Assembly (NCBI GenBank): GCA_913775265.1
Contig: CAJYJH010000094.1
Location: forward strand, 1-64,000
Source of the DNA: an uncultured Mucilaginibacter sp.
GTDB lineage: Bacteria; Bacteroidota; Bacteroidia; Sphingobacteriales; Sphingobacteriaceae
Direction: 5' to 3'
Length of the DNA: 64,000 nt
A program made the translations under genes and the position numbers. Below the pieces are notes generated by a model. That model did not search any database, had not been told where the DNA came from, and was given only the letters and a program-made list of their open reading frames with translations. Every line of letters begins with the position of its first letter. Position 1 is the stretch's first letter. This document shows, piece after piece, positions 7,351-15,579 of the stretch.

Positions 7351-8640
7351 ATGGAATTTGTAAACAGCGCCGGGTTTGCCAGACAATTAGATGAGCAGGA
7401 CGAACTAAAAATTTTTAGTGATGAATTTTTGAAGCCGCAGCACAATGGTAAAGAGATGATTTACCTGTGCGGTAATTCGTTAGGCCTGCAACCTAAAGCA
7501 GTGCAACTGAAGTTGACCCGGCAACTGGCCAACTGGCAAAATCTGGGAGTTGAGGGATGGTTTCAGGGTGATGAGCCTTGGCTGGCTTATCATCAGCTAT
7601 TGAAACCCACATTGGCCGGCATCATGGGGGCGAAACCAGCCGAGGTTACGGTAATGAACTCACTAACTGTTAACCTGCATTTATTGCTGGTTAGTTTTTA
7701 CAAACCTAAAGGCAAGCGTTATAAGATATTGATGGAGGGCGGGGCTTTCCCGTCTGACCAGTACGCGGTAGAGAGCCAGGTAAAATTTCATGGTTACAAC
7801 TACAAAGATGCCGTAATTGAAGTGATGCCCCGTGAGGGCGAACATACCCTGCGTACCGAAGATATTGTAGCGCAGATTGAACAACATGCCGACGAGTTGG
7901 CTTTGGTAATGTTTAGTGGTATCAATTATTACACCGGTCAATTTTTCGATCTTCAAGCTATTACTGCTGCAGCGCATCAGGCAGGCGCTTATGCAGGATT
8001 TGACCTCGCGCACGCTGCCGGTAATGTGCCTCTGCAGCTAAATGCCTGGGGTGCCGATTTTGCCGCCTGGTGTTCTTACAAATACATGAACTCCGGACCA
8101 GGAGGCATAAGTGGCATATTTGTTCACGAAAAGCATCACGCTAACCAGGAATTCGACCGATTTGCAGGTTGGTGGGGCTACCGTAATGATACCCGCTTTA
8201 AGATGGCACCCGGTTTTGTACCCGAAGTAGGGGCTGAGGGATGGCAGGTAAGCACGAGTCCGATACTGCTCATGGCGGCTCACAAGGCCGCATTGGATAT
8301 TTTTGAAAGGACTGGAGGCGTAGCCGCCCTCCGCCAAAAAGCTATCCGGTTAACTGCTTACCTTGAATTTTTAATTAATGATATCAATCAACAGGCAGGT
8401 GAGGAGCTTTTCAAAATCATCACACCCAAAAATCCTGACGAGCGTGGCAGTCAATTGTCTATCATCTGTAAGCAAAACGGCAAACAATTTTTTGATGCGC
8501 TGGTGAAAAACGGTGTGTTAGGCGATTGGCGCGAACCAAACGTGATCAGGCTGAGTCCGGTACCACTCTACAATAGTTTTACTGATGTTTACGCGGCAGC
8601 GCGTTTTTTAGCGGAAGCTGTGCATCAAGTGCAATTTTAG
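7351..8640 (+). CDS. kynU: Kynureninase
   Basis: A 429-residue cytoplasmic PLP-dependent fold-type I enzyme that cleaves kynurenine to anthranilate and alanine (or 3-hydroxykynurenine to 3-hydroxyanthranilate) in tryptophan degradation or de novo NAD synthesis. Signatures are YLCGNSLGLQPK, VEGWFQGDEPW, the PLP-contact region GFDLAHAAGNVPL, and WCSYKYMNSGPGG with the Schiff-base lysine K244. The length is standard. Other kynurenine-pathway genes (kynA, kynB, kmo) are not adjacent. A terminator lies just upstream, so it starts its own transcript. Confidence 0.95.
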   Translation: MEFVNSAGFARQLDEQDELKIFSDEFLKPQHNGKEMIYLCGNSLGLQPKAVQLKLTRQLANWQNLGVEGWFQGDEPWLAYHQLLKPTLAGIMGAKPAEVTVMNSLTVNLHLLLVSFYKPKGKRYKILMEGGAFPSDQYAVESQVKFHGYNYKDAVIEVMPREGEHTLRTEDIVAQIEQHADELALVMFSGINYYTGQFFDLQAITAAAHQAGAYAGFDLAHAAGNVPLQLNAWGADFAAWCSYKYMNSGPGGISGIFVHEKHHANQEFDRFAGWWGYRNDTRFKMAPGFVPEVGAEGWQVSTSPILLMAAHKAALDIFERTGGVAALRQKAIRLTAYLEFLINDINQQAGEELFKIITPKNPDERGSQLSIICKQNGKQFFDALVKNGVLGDWREPNVIRLSPVPLYNSFTDVYAAARFLAEAVHQVQF

Positions 8641-8772
8641 GCTGGATTGTATGCCAACCAAATCAAGCACCGAAGTAGAAATTTGGCAAAACAGGATGAG
8701 ATAATATGATGTTTTGCTCATTACCGAAAGTCGAAATACAAGTAACGACGCCAGTATGCTGTTACTCCTAAT

Positions 8773-9675
8773 ATGCTGAAGATAGCTTTTGATCCCATTT
8801 ATGCCCACCCATTGCCGGAGGGACATCGTTTTCCGATGTTGAAGTATGAGCTTATCCCGGCGCAGTTACTGCACGAAGGTGTAATTACACCAGATAATTT
8901 GTTTTCGCCGCAGCCACTGGATGAGCAAACGATTCTGTGGACGCACGATAAAACGTATTGGGAACAGCTAAGAGATTTAACCTTATCGCCTAAAGAGCAG
9001 CGTCGCGTTGGCTTCCCGCTGAATGCCCAGTTGGTGGAACGGGAGATACGCATAGCAAAGGGCACCATTGATGGTTGCCACTACGCTTTTGACAATGGTG
9101 TCGCCTTTAACGTAGCCGGGGGTACGCACCATGCCGGCAGCAACTGGGGCGAGGGCTTTTGTATGTTAAACGATCAGGCTATCGCCGCCAACTACCTACT
9201 GCATCGTGGCTTGGCGAAATCCATACTTATCATTGATCTGGATGTACACCAGGGGAACGGTACTGCCGAAATTTTTGAGCAGGAACCGCGGGTGTTCACC
9301 TTTTCCATGCATGGTGCCAACAATTTCCCGTACCGTAAAGAGAAGTCTGACCTGGATGTGCCATTGCCGGATGGGGTGCAAGATGACGTGTTTTTAAATT
9401 TGGTGCAGCAGCATGTACCCAAGTTGATTGAACAGCAAAAGCCGGATTTCATTTTCTATCTGTCTGGGGTGGACGTGTTAGCATCAGACAAGTTAGGTAA
9501 GCTGGCGCTAAGCAGAGCAGGCTGTAAAGAACGCGACCGGCTGGTGCTGCAGCACTGTAAGCAGGCCGGCATTCCCGTGCAGGTAAGTATGGGCGGCGGC
9601 TATTCTCCTGACATCAAAGATATTGTGGAAGCGCATTGCAATACTTACAAGGTAGCTAACGAGTTATATTTTTAG
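8773..9675 (+). CDS. Histone deacetylase family protein (class II/AcuC-like)
   Basis: A 300-residue zinc-dependent arginase/deacetylase-fold enzyme. The catalytic and metal motifs are visible: GGTHHAGSNWGEGFC (active-site His pair), ILIIDLDVHQGNGTAEIF (zinc-binding Asp and His), SGVDVLASDKLG (third metal ligand) and the C-terminal MGGGYSPDI. Bacterial members deacetylate acetylated proteins, polyamines or small amides; the substrate here is not known. It is cytoplasmic. The 3' end overlaps the convergent MATE gene by 12 bases. The 132-base upstream gap shows no clear promoter. Confidence 0.88.
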   Translation: MLKIAFDPIYAHPLPEGHRFPMLKYELIPAQLLHEGVITPDNLFSPQPLDEQTILWTHDKTYWEQLRDLTLSPKEQRRVGFPLNAQLVEREIRIAKGTIDGCHYAFDNGVAFNVAGGTHHAGSNWGEGFCMLNDQAIAANYLLHRGLAKSILIIDLDVHQGNGTAEIFEQEPRVFTFSMHGANNFPYRKEKSDLDVPLPDGVQDDVFLNLVQQHVPKLIEQQKPDFIFYLSGVDVLASDKLGKLALSRAGCKERDRLVLQHCKQAGIPVQVSMGGGYSPDIKDIVEAHCNTYKVANELYF

Positions 9676-11046
9676 CGTATCGTTAAAAATGTAGTTTTCG
9701 ATATGCTTTTTTGTGGTGGATGTAAATCGGAGGTACAACAATACAGAAGCTACGCCCAATCCCGCTACTAAACCGTACCAAACTCCGGTTGGACCCAAGC
9801 CTAATTTTAGGCCTAACCAATAGCCTAACGGCAAGCCCACTATCCAATAAGCTAAAAACGTAACAAAGGTGGGCACATTCACATCCCCCATACCCCGCAA
9901 AATGCCCAGACCAATTACCTGTGTGCCATCAAATATTTGAAATATAGCCGCCAAAATTAATAAGTGAGCGGCCACCTCCACCACGGCTGGGTCTGAAGTG
10001 ATAATCCAGGGCAGTGCACGGTTAAATATAACTAAAATCAACGCGGTAAAAGTCATGAACAACAACACAATATGATAGCTGGCCATAGCCGATGCCCGCA
10101 GATCACCGTAACTTTTGGCTCCAAAATAATTACCCGATTTAATGGCCGCTGCTGAAGATATTCCACTGGCCATCATGTACGTAAGCGATGCCATGTTAAT
10201 GGCTACTTGGTGGGCTGCTTGTTGAACGGCACCTAACTGTCCCATTAAAACAGCGGCCGCACTAAAGGCACTTACTTCAAAAGTGTATTGCATAGCAATA
10301 GGTGCCCCGAGTTTTAAAATCTCTTTGCAGCGTTGCAGTTTAATATACCCTAAGCTAAAATCGCGCAGGTACGGTTTGAAGCGGTCTGATTTAAACACAT
10401 AGAAACCCATTACCGTTGCCATCAGCGTTCGGTCAATCAGTGTACTATAGCCTACACCACTAATGCCCATCGGTTTAATGCCGAACATACCTTTTACAAA
10501 GATGATCCCCAGGCAAATATTGAGCGCGTTGCCCCAAATGGTAATGTTCATGGCTTGTTTGGTAAAGCCAAGTCCTTCAGCAAATTGCTTAAAGGTACTG
10601 AACAGCATCAGCGGTACAATAGAGGCTGAAATAAGCAACAAAAATGGTTTGGCTTGCGCTAAAACTTCGGGCGATTGACCCAAGTGGTCGAGCACTTTAC
10701 CTGCACCAAAATAAATAATAATAAACAGCAATAAGCCCGACATTACATTGATGAACAAACTGTTGGAGAGTAATTTACCACACTCGGCATAGTTTTTTTG
10801 CCCGTTGTATTGGGCAATAAGCGGAGTGAGGCCATAAGCCAAACCTAAACCGGCTACCATGGCTACTACAAACACACTGTTTACCAAAGATACCGCAGCC
10901 AAGGATATGGTACCGGCAAAGTGGCCCACAATAACGCTGTCAGATAGATGCACCAGCGTATGCCCCAACTGCGATATCACTACCGGGATAGCCAGTTTAA
11001 GGTTCTCACGATAATAGGGAACATATTTGCTGAAAGTGAAAGACAT
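9664..11046 (-). CDS. MATE-family multidrug/metabolite efflux transporter
   Basis: A 460-residue inner-membrane protein with about 12 predicted transmembrane helices in two related halves, typical of Na+- or H+-coupled MATE exporters of the NorM/DinF group. Recognisable segments include VISQLGHTLVHLSDSVIVGHFAG in helix 1, GTQVIGLGILRGMGDVNVP in the second half and a C-terminal YLRFTSTTKK tail. Substrates probably include cationic compounds, but this cannot be read from sequence. It overlaps the end of the convergent deacetylase gene. Confidence 0.92.
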   Translation of the reverse strand: MSFTFSKYVPYYRENLKLAIPVVISQLGHTLVHLSDSVIVGHFAGTISLAAVSLVNSVFVVAMVAGLGLAYGLTPLIAQYNGQKNYAECGKLLSNSLFINVMSGLLLFIIIYFGAGKVLDHLGQSPEVLAQAKPFLLLISASIVPLMLFSTFKQFAEGLGFTKQAMNITIWGNALNICLGIIFVKGMFGIKPMGISGVGYSTLIDRTLMATVMGFYVFKSDRFKPYLRDFSLGYIKLQRCKEILKLGAPIAMQYTFEVSAFSAAAVLMGQLGAVQQAAHQVAINMASLTYMMASGISSAAAIKSGNYFGAKSYGDLRASAMASYHIVLLFMTFTALILVIFNRALPWIITSDPAVVEVAAHLLILAAIFQIFDGTQVIGLGILRGMGDVNVPTFVTFLAYWIVGLPLGYWLGLKLGLGPTGVWYGLVAGLGVASVLLYLRFTSTTKKHIENYIFNDTLKI

Positions 11047-11094
11047 GTTGTTAAGTGTACGGGAGATGTGTGTTTGATCAGGAATTTAAACGGC

Positions 11095-11718
11095 TTAGGC
11101 AGCTGTATAAAACTCCTCCTTTTCGGTAGTATGTACCCTGATTACGCCAGATAATACCAGGTTAACCAAAATACGTTGTGCGCGGCGGCGACCCATGTTA
11201 AGCAGCTCGCAATATTGCTTAACGGTGATGCGTTCGTGTCGGTCGAGGTATTCTAACAAGGCTTTTTCTTTGGATGAATACTCAATTAATACACCTTCGT
11301 TATTGTCGGCACGTTTAAGTACATCTACCACAATTTTGCTGGCCAGTACACTTTTATCCTGTACGCGGATGTAAACCCACCATTTACCGTCATCACCCAG
11401 GGCGTAATGGGGTTTGGTATCGCTGGAGTCAATCTCTACAACCAGCACCAGTTTATCGTCTACATAAATTTCTTCAAAAGCCGGTTCGAGTGCCGGGCGG
11501 GCAAAAAAATGCGCAGCACGAGTAATCATATAGCGCTCTTCATCTTCAGACTTTACACCTTTGATGGTGCCATCGTCAAGCACGCCGATCAATAGTTTGC
11601 CTCCTTTGTTATTGGCAAAAGATACCATGGTTTTGGCTATTTTCTCGCAGCTGGTAATGGTTTTCTTAAAATCGAGCGAAACACCTTCTCCCTCTAAAAT
11701 CAGCCTCTTTATGTTCAT
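11095..11718 (-). CDS. AlbA_2 / Schlafen-type DNA-binding domain protein
   Basis: A 207-residue protein whose N-terminal part is a divergent AlbA_2 (formerly AAA_4) domain: EGVSLDFKKTITSCEKIAKTMVSFANNKGGKLLIGVLDDGTIKGV is the family hallmark (listed here only by its parts). Residues 140-205 look like a winged helix (KEKALLEYLDRHERITVKQY, then MGRRRAQRILVNLVLSGVIR). Such proteins usually bind nucleic acid and many act as transcriptional regulators. It starts 3 bases after the GNAT gene ends, so the two form an operon. The exact role is unknown. Confidence 0.8.
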   Translation of the reverse strand: MNIKRLILEGEGVSLDFKKTITSCEKIAKTMVSFANNKGGKLLIGVLDDGTIKGVKSEDEERYMITRAAHFFARPALEPAFEEIYVDDKLVLVVEIDSSDTKPHYALGDDGKWWVYIRVQDKSVLASKIVVDVLKRADNNEGVLIEYSSKEKALLEYLDRHERITVKQYCELLNMGRRRAQRILVNLVLSGVIRVHTTEKEEFYTAA

Positions 11719-11721
11719 TGG

Positions 11722-12189
11722 TTATTCTCCTGCTGCGGGTTTGTAGGGTTTAAAAATTTCCATCCATCGGTCGGGCTTACTCAAAGGCTCAAAACCATAT
11801 TGCTGGTACAAGCCATGCGCATCTGCCGTAGCCAACGACCATCGCCTCAAGTTAGTCAACTCCGAATGCCGGGTAATGTTTTGGATCAGCCATTTTGAAA
11901 GACTCCGACCACGATAGGGCGCCAGTACAAACACATCGCAAATATAACCGAATGTTGCCCTGTCGGTAACTACACGTGCAAAAGCACACAAATTATGCTG
12001 ATGATAGATACCGAAACAAAGAGAGTTGTCTATGGCTTTCCTTAGCGTATCGGGTGCAATCCCTTTCGACCAATACGACTCATTCTCCAGGAAGTTATAT
12101 ATAACGTCGAAATCCAACAGCTTATTATTAGTAGATATGGTGAAACCTTGTTGCAAAAAGTCTTCATCATTAACAAAGGTCGTGTCCAT
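11722..12189 (-). CDS. GNAT-family N-acetyltransferase
   Basis: A 155-residue cytoplasmic acetyl-CoA-dependent transferase. The acetyl-CoA-binding motif A is visible as ICDVFVLAPYRGRSLSKWL, and the C-terminal motif B region as ATADAHGLYQQYGFEPL. The layout resembles small GNATs of the YjaB or phosphinothricin-acetyltransferase type, but the substrate is unknown. It lies immediately upstream of the AlbA_2 gene on the same strand. No clear promoter element is visible in the 177-base divergent gap to the lipoprotein gene. Confidence 0.88.
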   Translation of the reverse strand: MDTTFVNDEDFLQQGFTISTNNKLLDFDVIYNFLENESYWSKGIAPDTLRKAIDNSLCFGIYHQHNLCAFARVVTDRATFGYICDVFVLAPYRGRSLSKWLIQNITRHSELTNLRRWSLATADAHGLYQQYGFEPLSKPDRWMEIFKPYKPAAGE

Positions 12190-12366
12190 AAATGTCCGGG
12201 TTTGCGTTACTAATATATAACATTAGTGGCATGTCAAAACGCAAGTACTTTACTTTTTACATAAGCAGTATCAAGAGGTTAATAGAAAATTATAGAGATT
12301 TTTCGTCTAACTTAAACAATATCAGTTAAATGATGTTAACAGGGAAACAACAAATAACAAGATCCT

Positions 12367-12576
12367 ATGAAAAAGCAACTTTTGAGTTTTGCCTTTATAA
12401 CGGCAATCGTAGCTTCGGTAGCTGCAGGATGCAGCTCTGAGCGTGCAGCCAGCGGTAGCGGCGACAGCACCACTAAAATGGACTCGGCCGGAACCATGTC
12501 TACCCCAATGTCAGACACTACAGCGCGCGACACCGCACGCCGTATGGATACCACCAGAACTAATCCACCGCAATAA
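12367..12576 (+). CDS. Small Ser/Thr-rich lipoprotein
   Basis: A 69-residue lipoprotein of unknown function. The signal peptide ends in a lipobox with lipidated C22 (VAAGC). The mature part is about 47 residues, rich in Ser, Thr, Asp and Met, with repeated DTT/DTA elements (SDTTARDTARRMDTTRT), and is probably disordered. Similar short Thr/Asp-rich lipoproteins are common in Bacteroidota. It is a single-gene unit closed by a terminator. Confidence 0.75.
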   Translation: MKKQLLSFAFITAIVASVAAGCSSERAASGSGDSTTKMDSAGTMSTPMSDTTARDTARRMDTTRTNPPQ

Positions 12577-12581
12577 TGCAA

Positions 12582-12608
12582 AAAGGCCCTCCAATACGGA
12601 GGGCCTTT
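12582..12608 (+). terminator. Bidirectional terminator between convergent genes
   Basis: An 11-base perfect stem, AAAGGCCCTCC (12582-12592) with GGAGGGCCTTT (12598-12608), has a 5-base loop. A-rich and T-rich flanks let it serve both the lipoprotein and the convergent glycosyltransferase. Confidence 0.88.
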
Positions 12609-12616
12609 ATATTTGA

Positions 12617-13564
12617 TCAGGCAACGGTACTTTTACCTGTAAAGAATTTTCTGACCTGGTAAGTTTTCTTGTTCTGCGACTCGAAGTAAGTCCGGACGTT
12701 CACCTCAGCTAATATACCCAAGGTGATTAATTGCACACCTCCCAGTAAAAATATCAATCCTAATATCAGCAACGGTTTGCCCCAAATATCGTGTCCTAAA
12801 AGTTTGAGCACTAACAGGTAGCCATTAATCAGCGCACCCAAAAAGAAAGCGATGAATCCAATGCTGCCAAACAGGTGCATAGGTTTTTGAATATACTTGC
12901 GGAAAAACACCATCAAGATCAAATCGCTGATTACCTTGAAGGTACGATTGATTCCGTATTTAGATTTACCGTGTATACGTGCATGGTGCTTTACATCAAC
13001 CTGAGTGATGCGTGCACCCTGCAACTTAGCCAATACGGGTATAAAGCGGTGTAATTCGCCGTACAGGCCTAAATCTTCGGCTATCTCGCGGCGGAATATC
13101 TTGAGGGTACAGCCGTAATCTTTAATGTAAACACCAGTCATGCGTCTGATGAGGGCATTGGCAATTTTACTTGGTATTTTACGCAGTACCATACCGTCCT
13201 GGCGGTTGGCCCGGTTTCCGGCTACTACGTCCCAGTCTTCATCCTTCAGCTTTTGCAGCATAAACGGAATATCGCTCGGGTCGTTTTGCAAGTCGCCGTC
13301 TAATAGGGCTATATATTCGCCGGTGGTGTGGTCAATGCCGGCGGTCATGGCAGTGCTCTGGCCGTAGTTTTTGCGCAGCTCAACCAGCTTAATGCGTTCG
13401 TCGGCATGGGCAATAATCTCGCGACGGGTGCCATCTTCCGATCCGTCGTCAACAAAAATTACTTCGTAATCAATTGCCGGTAATGCTTTTCTTATTTCTT
13501 CTATCAGAGGTTTAATATTTTCCTCTTCGTTCATCACAGTTATAACAACTGATAGTTCCGGCAT
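12617..13564 (-). CDS. Family 2 glycosyltransferase, polyprenyl-phosphate sugar transferase type
   Basis: A 315-residue GT2 enzyme of the DPM1/ArnC group, which transfers a sugar from a nucleotide donor to polyprenyl phosphate at the inner membrane for later use in envelope glycan building. The GT-A domain (residues 1-225) has VVITVMNEEENI, the VDDGSEDGT motif and ALLDGDLQNDPSDIP with the metal-binding aspartates. Two transmembrane helices follow (about 230-255 and 265-290). The sugar is unknown. A possible -7 element lies about 25 bases upstream of the start, and the gene shares a terminator with the lipoprotein. Confidence 0.9.
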   Translation of the reverse strand: MPELSVVITVMNEEENIKPLIEEIRKALPAIDYEVIFVDDGSEDGTRREIIAHADERIKLVELRKNYGQSTAMTAGIDHTTGEYIALLDGDLQNDPSDIPFMLQKLKDEDWDVVAGNRANRQDGMVLRKIPSKIANALIRRMTGVYIKDYGCTLKIFRREIAEDLGLYGELHRFIPVLAKLQGARITQVDVKHHARIHGKSKYGINRTFKVISDLILMVFFRKYIQKPMHLFGSIGFIAFFLGALINGYLLVLKLLGHDIWGKPLLILGLIFLLGGVQLITLGILAEVNVRTYFESQNKKTYQVRKFFTGKSTVA

Positions 13565-13588
13565 GGCTGTGTAGTTAATTAAAGCCTA

Positions 13589-13596
13589 CAAAGATA
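13589..13596 (-). promoter_or_regulatory. Candidate -7 promoter element (TAnnTTTG)
   Basis: The minus strand reads TATCTTTG, an exact match to TAnnTTTG, 25 bases upstream of the glycosyltransferase start codon. No good -33 TTG is visible. Confidence 0.4.
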
Positions 13597-13623
13597 GCTA
13601 TTTTAACCATTTACGAAATACTG

Positions 13624-13980
13624 TTAAGGGTGCCGTTTCATTTCGCTGCGCCGCATGGGCATGGCATCAATGGTGCTACACAGTTTCTGCAGAGTAATGG
13701 CTTCGGTTGAGGTTATTTTATCACCACCATCTTTGCCCACCAATATGGCTGTAAACGCTGCTTTGATTTTTCGTTTACTGAAAGCCTCGGGTTCTTTGTC
13801 TCTATAATTTACTTTCACTTCAATGTCGCGCTCTTTTAAACCCTCGGCATCCTGGCGCAGGTATTTCAGTTGCTGCTGCAGTTTAGTATTGGTTTCGCCG
13901 TCGGCAAATAATAAAAGCTGCCTTTTGTTTTGAAACTGCCCAGGCATAGCCATGAGCAAGCTGAATAATAACATCATCAT
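13624..13980 (-). CDS. DUF4174-like protein
   Basis: A 118-residue protein resembling DUF4174, a thioredoxin-like small domain of unknown function. It has the usual opening (FQNKRQLLLFADGETNTKLQ), a central KERDIEVKVNYRDKE and a TAILVGKDGGDKI strand-turn. The N-terminus is a short hydrophobic stretch (MMMLLFSLLMAM) that may be a cleaved or weak signal peptide. Three consecutive ATG codons (13972-13980) make the exact start uncertain. It lies 38 bases downstream of the DUF4268 gene on the same strand. Confidence 0.7.
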   Translation of the reverse strand: MMMLLFSLLMAMPGQFQNKRQLLLFADGETNTKLQQQLKYLRQDAEGLKERDIEVKVNYRDKEPEAFSKRKIKAAFTAILVGKDGGDKITSTEAITLQKLCSTIDAMPMRRSEMKRHP

Positions 13981-14018
13981 ACAAAAGGTAACATCGGCAC
14001 AATCGGATTGTTGTACGC

Positions 14019-14480
14019 CTACTTTAAGGCATCAAAACTGTATTTGGCCGTACTCCAAAAATCATCCAAAGCGATAATGCGCGGCTTAAAAAAGGAGATG
14101 AGTGCGGGCCAGTCGTTGCGGTTAAACACGCTGGCACCATTTAGAGTTTTGTAAATGCGGCTTAAGGTTTTTCCGTACTCGTCGGGCATATGCAGGCTCC
14201 ATTCCCATTCTTCATCTAAGGTACTGTTCAAAACCACTTTTAGCTCTATAAATTGCTCAAAAAATAATTCCTGGATACCGGGGTCAGGATGCGAAAGCTC
14301 AATGGCAATGTAGGCCGAGCGGTTATCGGTCTGCATCTTAAAATGAAGATGCTTGATGCCGGTTTTGTAGTTGATCCAGTTAATTTTCAACCCGTCGGCC
14401 GACATTTGCGGCGACAGGTACTGTCCGAAGGTAGTCCAGAATGTTTGCCTTAACTGTGATGCCTGATCTTTAGAGTACAT
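14019..14480 (-). CDS. DUF4268-family protein
   Basis: A 153-residue cytoplasmic protein of the DUF4268 family, which is often found at the C-terminus of larger nuclease-like proteins but also stands alone, as here. Family-typical segments are RQTFWTTFGQYLSPQMSADG, then INWINYKTGIKHLHFKM, AYIAIELSHPDPGIQELFFEQF and a C-terminal FKPRIIALDDFW. Its function is unknown. It probably forms a transcription unit with the DUF4174 gene downstream. Confidence 0.75.
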   Translation of the reverse strand: MYSKDQASQLRQTFWTTFGQYLSPQMSADGLKINWINYKTGIKHLHFKMQTDNRSAYIAIELSHPDPGIQELFFEQFIELKVVLNSTLDEEWEWSLHMPDEYGKTLSRIYKTLNGASVFNRNDWPALISFFKPRIIALDDFWSTAKYSFDALK

Positions 14481-14552
14481 GAATTTAATTAATATTTAGA
14501 TAACCGCAGTGCGTAAAAAAGTTTGATATTGGCACGCTAAAGCCAATGATTT

Positions 14553-15542
14553 ATGAAACTGTTTGCCTCGATATTCCTGTTAGGTTGCCTGCCGTTAGCC
14601 GGCATGTTGCTACCATGCACCCATAAGCCAAATCAAAACATTGCAAAAGTAAGTATTAACCGCCATGCGGCCGACAGTACTTACAGCAGCACCGGTTTGT
14701 TTGCTCCCGACACAAAGCCAAAGCTTATTAGTAAACAATTTGAGTTCACCGAAGGTCCGGCGGCAGACAACCAAGGCAATGTATTTTTTACCGATCAGCC
14801 TAATAATGCTATTTGGAAGTATGATGTAAACGGTAAGCTGAGCAAGTTTGCCGATAGCGCGGGCCGATCAAACGGGACGTATTTTGACCGGCAAGGCAAC
14901 CTGATTACCTGCGCCGATGCCAATAACGAAATTTGGTGTTTTGACAAAAAGGGTAAACGCAAGAGCATTTTACTCAAAGACATTAACGACAAAAAATTTA
15001 ATGGTCCTAACGATTTATGGATGGACGCCAAAGGCGGTATTTACTTTACTGATCCTTATTATCAGCGTCCGTACTGGACGCGTACTATTACCGAAGTGGA
15101 CGGCGAAAAAGTGTACTACCTGCCTGCCGGAAGCCGGCAAGCCAAAATAGTTAGCGCACAATTGAAAAAGCCAAACGGCATTGCAGGTACCCGCGATGGC
15201 AAATACCTTTACGTAGCTGATATAGAAGCCAACAAGACTTACCGGTTTAGTATAGCCGCCAACGGCGAACTTACCGATCAGCAATTGTTTACCAATAAAG
15301 GCTCGGACGGTATGGCGTTGGATGAGCAAGGCAACGTTTATTTAACCGGCAGCAAGGGTGTGTATATTTTTGCACCCGATGGTAAGCAAATAGGGCTTAT
15401 CGCCATTGCTGAGCCTTGGACAGCCAATGTTTGTTTCGGAGGGAGGAATGGCACAACGTTATTCATTACCGCCTCAAAGGCTGTTTATACTTTAAAGATG
15501 AAGGTAAAGGGAAACAAAAAAAACGCCTCAGGACAGTTATAA
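14553..15542 (+). CDS. SMP-30/gluconolactonase family protein, secreted
   Basis: A 329-residue six-bladed beta-propeller of the SMP-30/gluconolaconase/LRE family. Metal-site signatures are EFTEGPAADNQGNVFFTD (Glu), FNGPNDLWMDAKG (Asn) and SDGMALDEQGNVYLTG (Asp). The N-terminus is a hydrophobic signal (MKLFASIFLLGCLPLAGMLL) and then PCTHK; this is a poor lipobox, so secretion to the periplasm is more likely than lipidation. It would hydrolyse a sugar lactone, perhaps from the sorbosone dehydrogenase-like enzyme elsewhere in the window, though nothing links them directly. The 3' end overlaps the hairpin that terminates the convergent peptidase gene. Confidence 0.85.
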   Translation: MKLFASIFLLGCLPLAGMLLPCTHKPNQNIAKVSINRHAADSTYSSTGLFAPDTKPKLISKQFEFTEGPAADNQGNVFFTDQPNNAIWKYDVNGKLSKFADSAGRSNGTYFDRQGNLITCADANNEIWCFDKKGKRKSILLKDINDKKFNGPNDLWMDAKGGIYFTDPYYQRPYWTRTITEVDGEKVYYLPAGSRQAKIVSAQLKKPNGIAGTRDGKYLYVADIEANKTYRFSIAANGELTDQQLFTNKGSDGMALDEQGNVYLTGSKGVYIFAPDGKQIGLIAIAEPWTANVCFGGRNGTTLFITASKAVYTLKMKVKGNKKNASGQL

Positions 15543-15554
15543 TTGTCTGAGGCG
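15514..15554 (-). terminator. Terminator of the S9 peptidase gene, overlapping the convergent CDS end
   Basis: CGCCTCAGGACA (15524-15535) pairs with TGTCTGAGGCG (15544-15554) with one bulged G. On the minus strand a T run follows (complement of 15514-15522). The stem lies partly inside the last codons of the SMP-30 gene. Confidence 0.8.
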
Positions 15555-15579
15555 CTTTGTGGATATCAAATACTGCGGG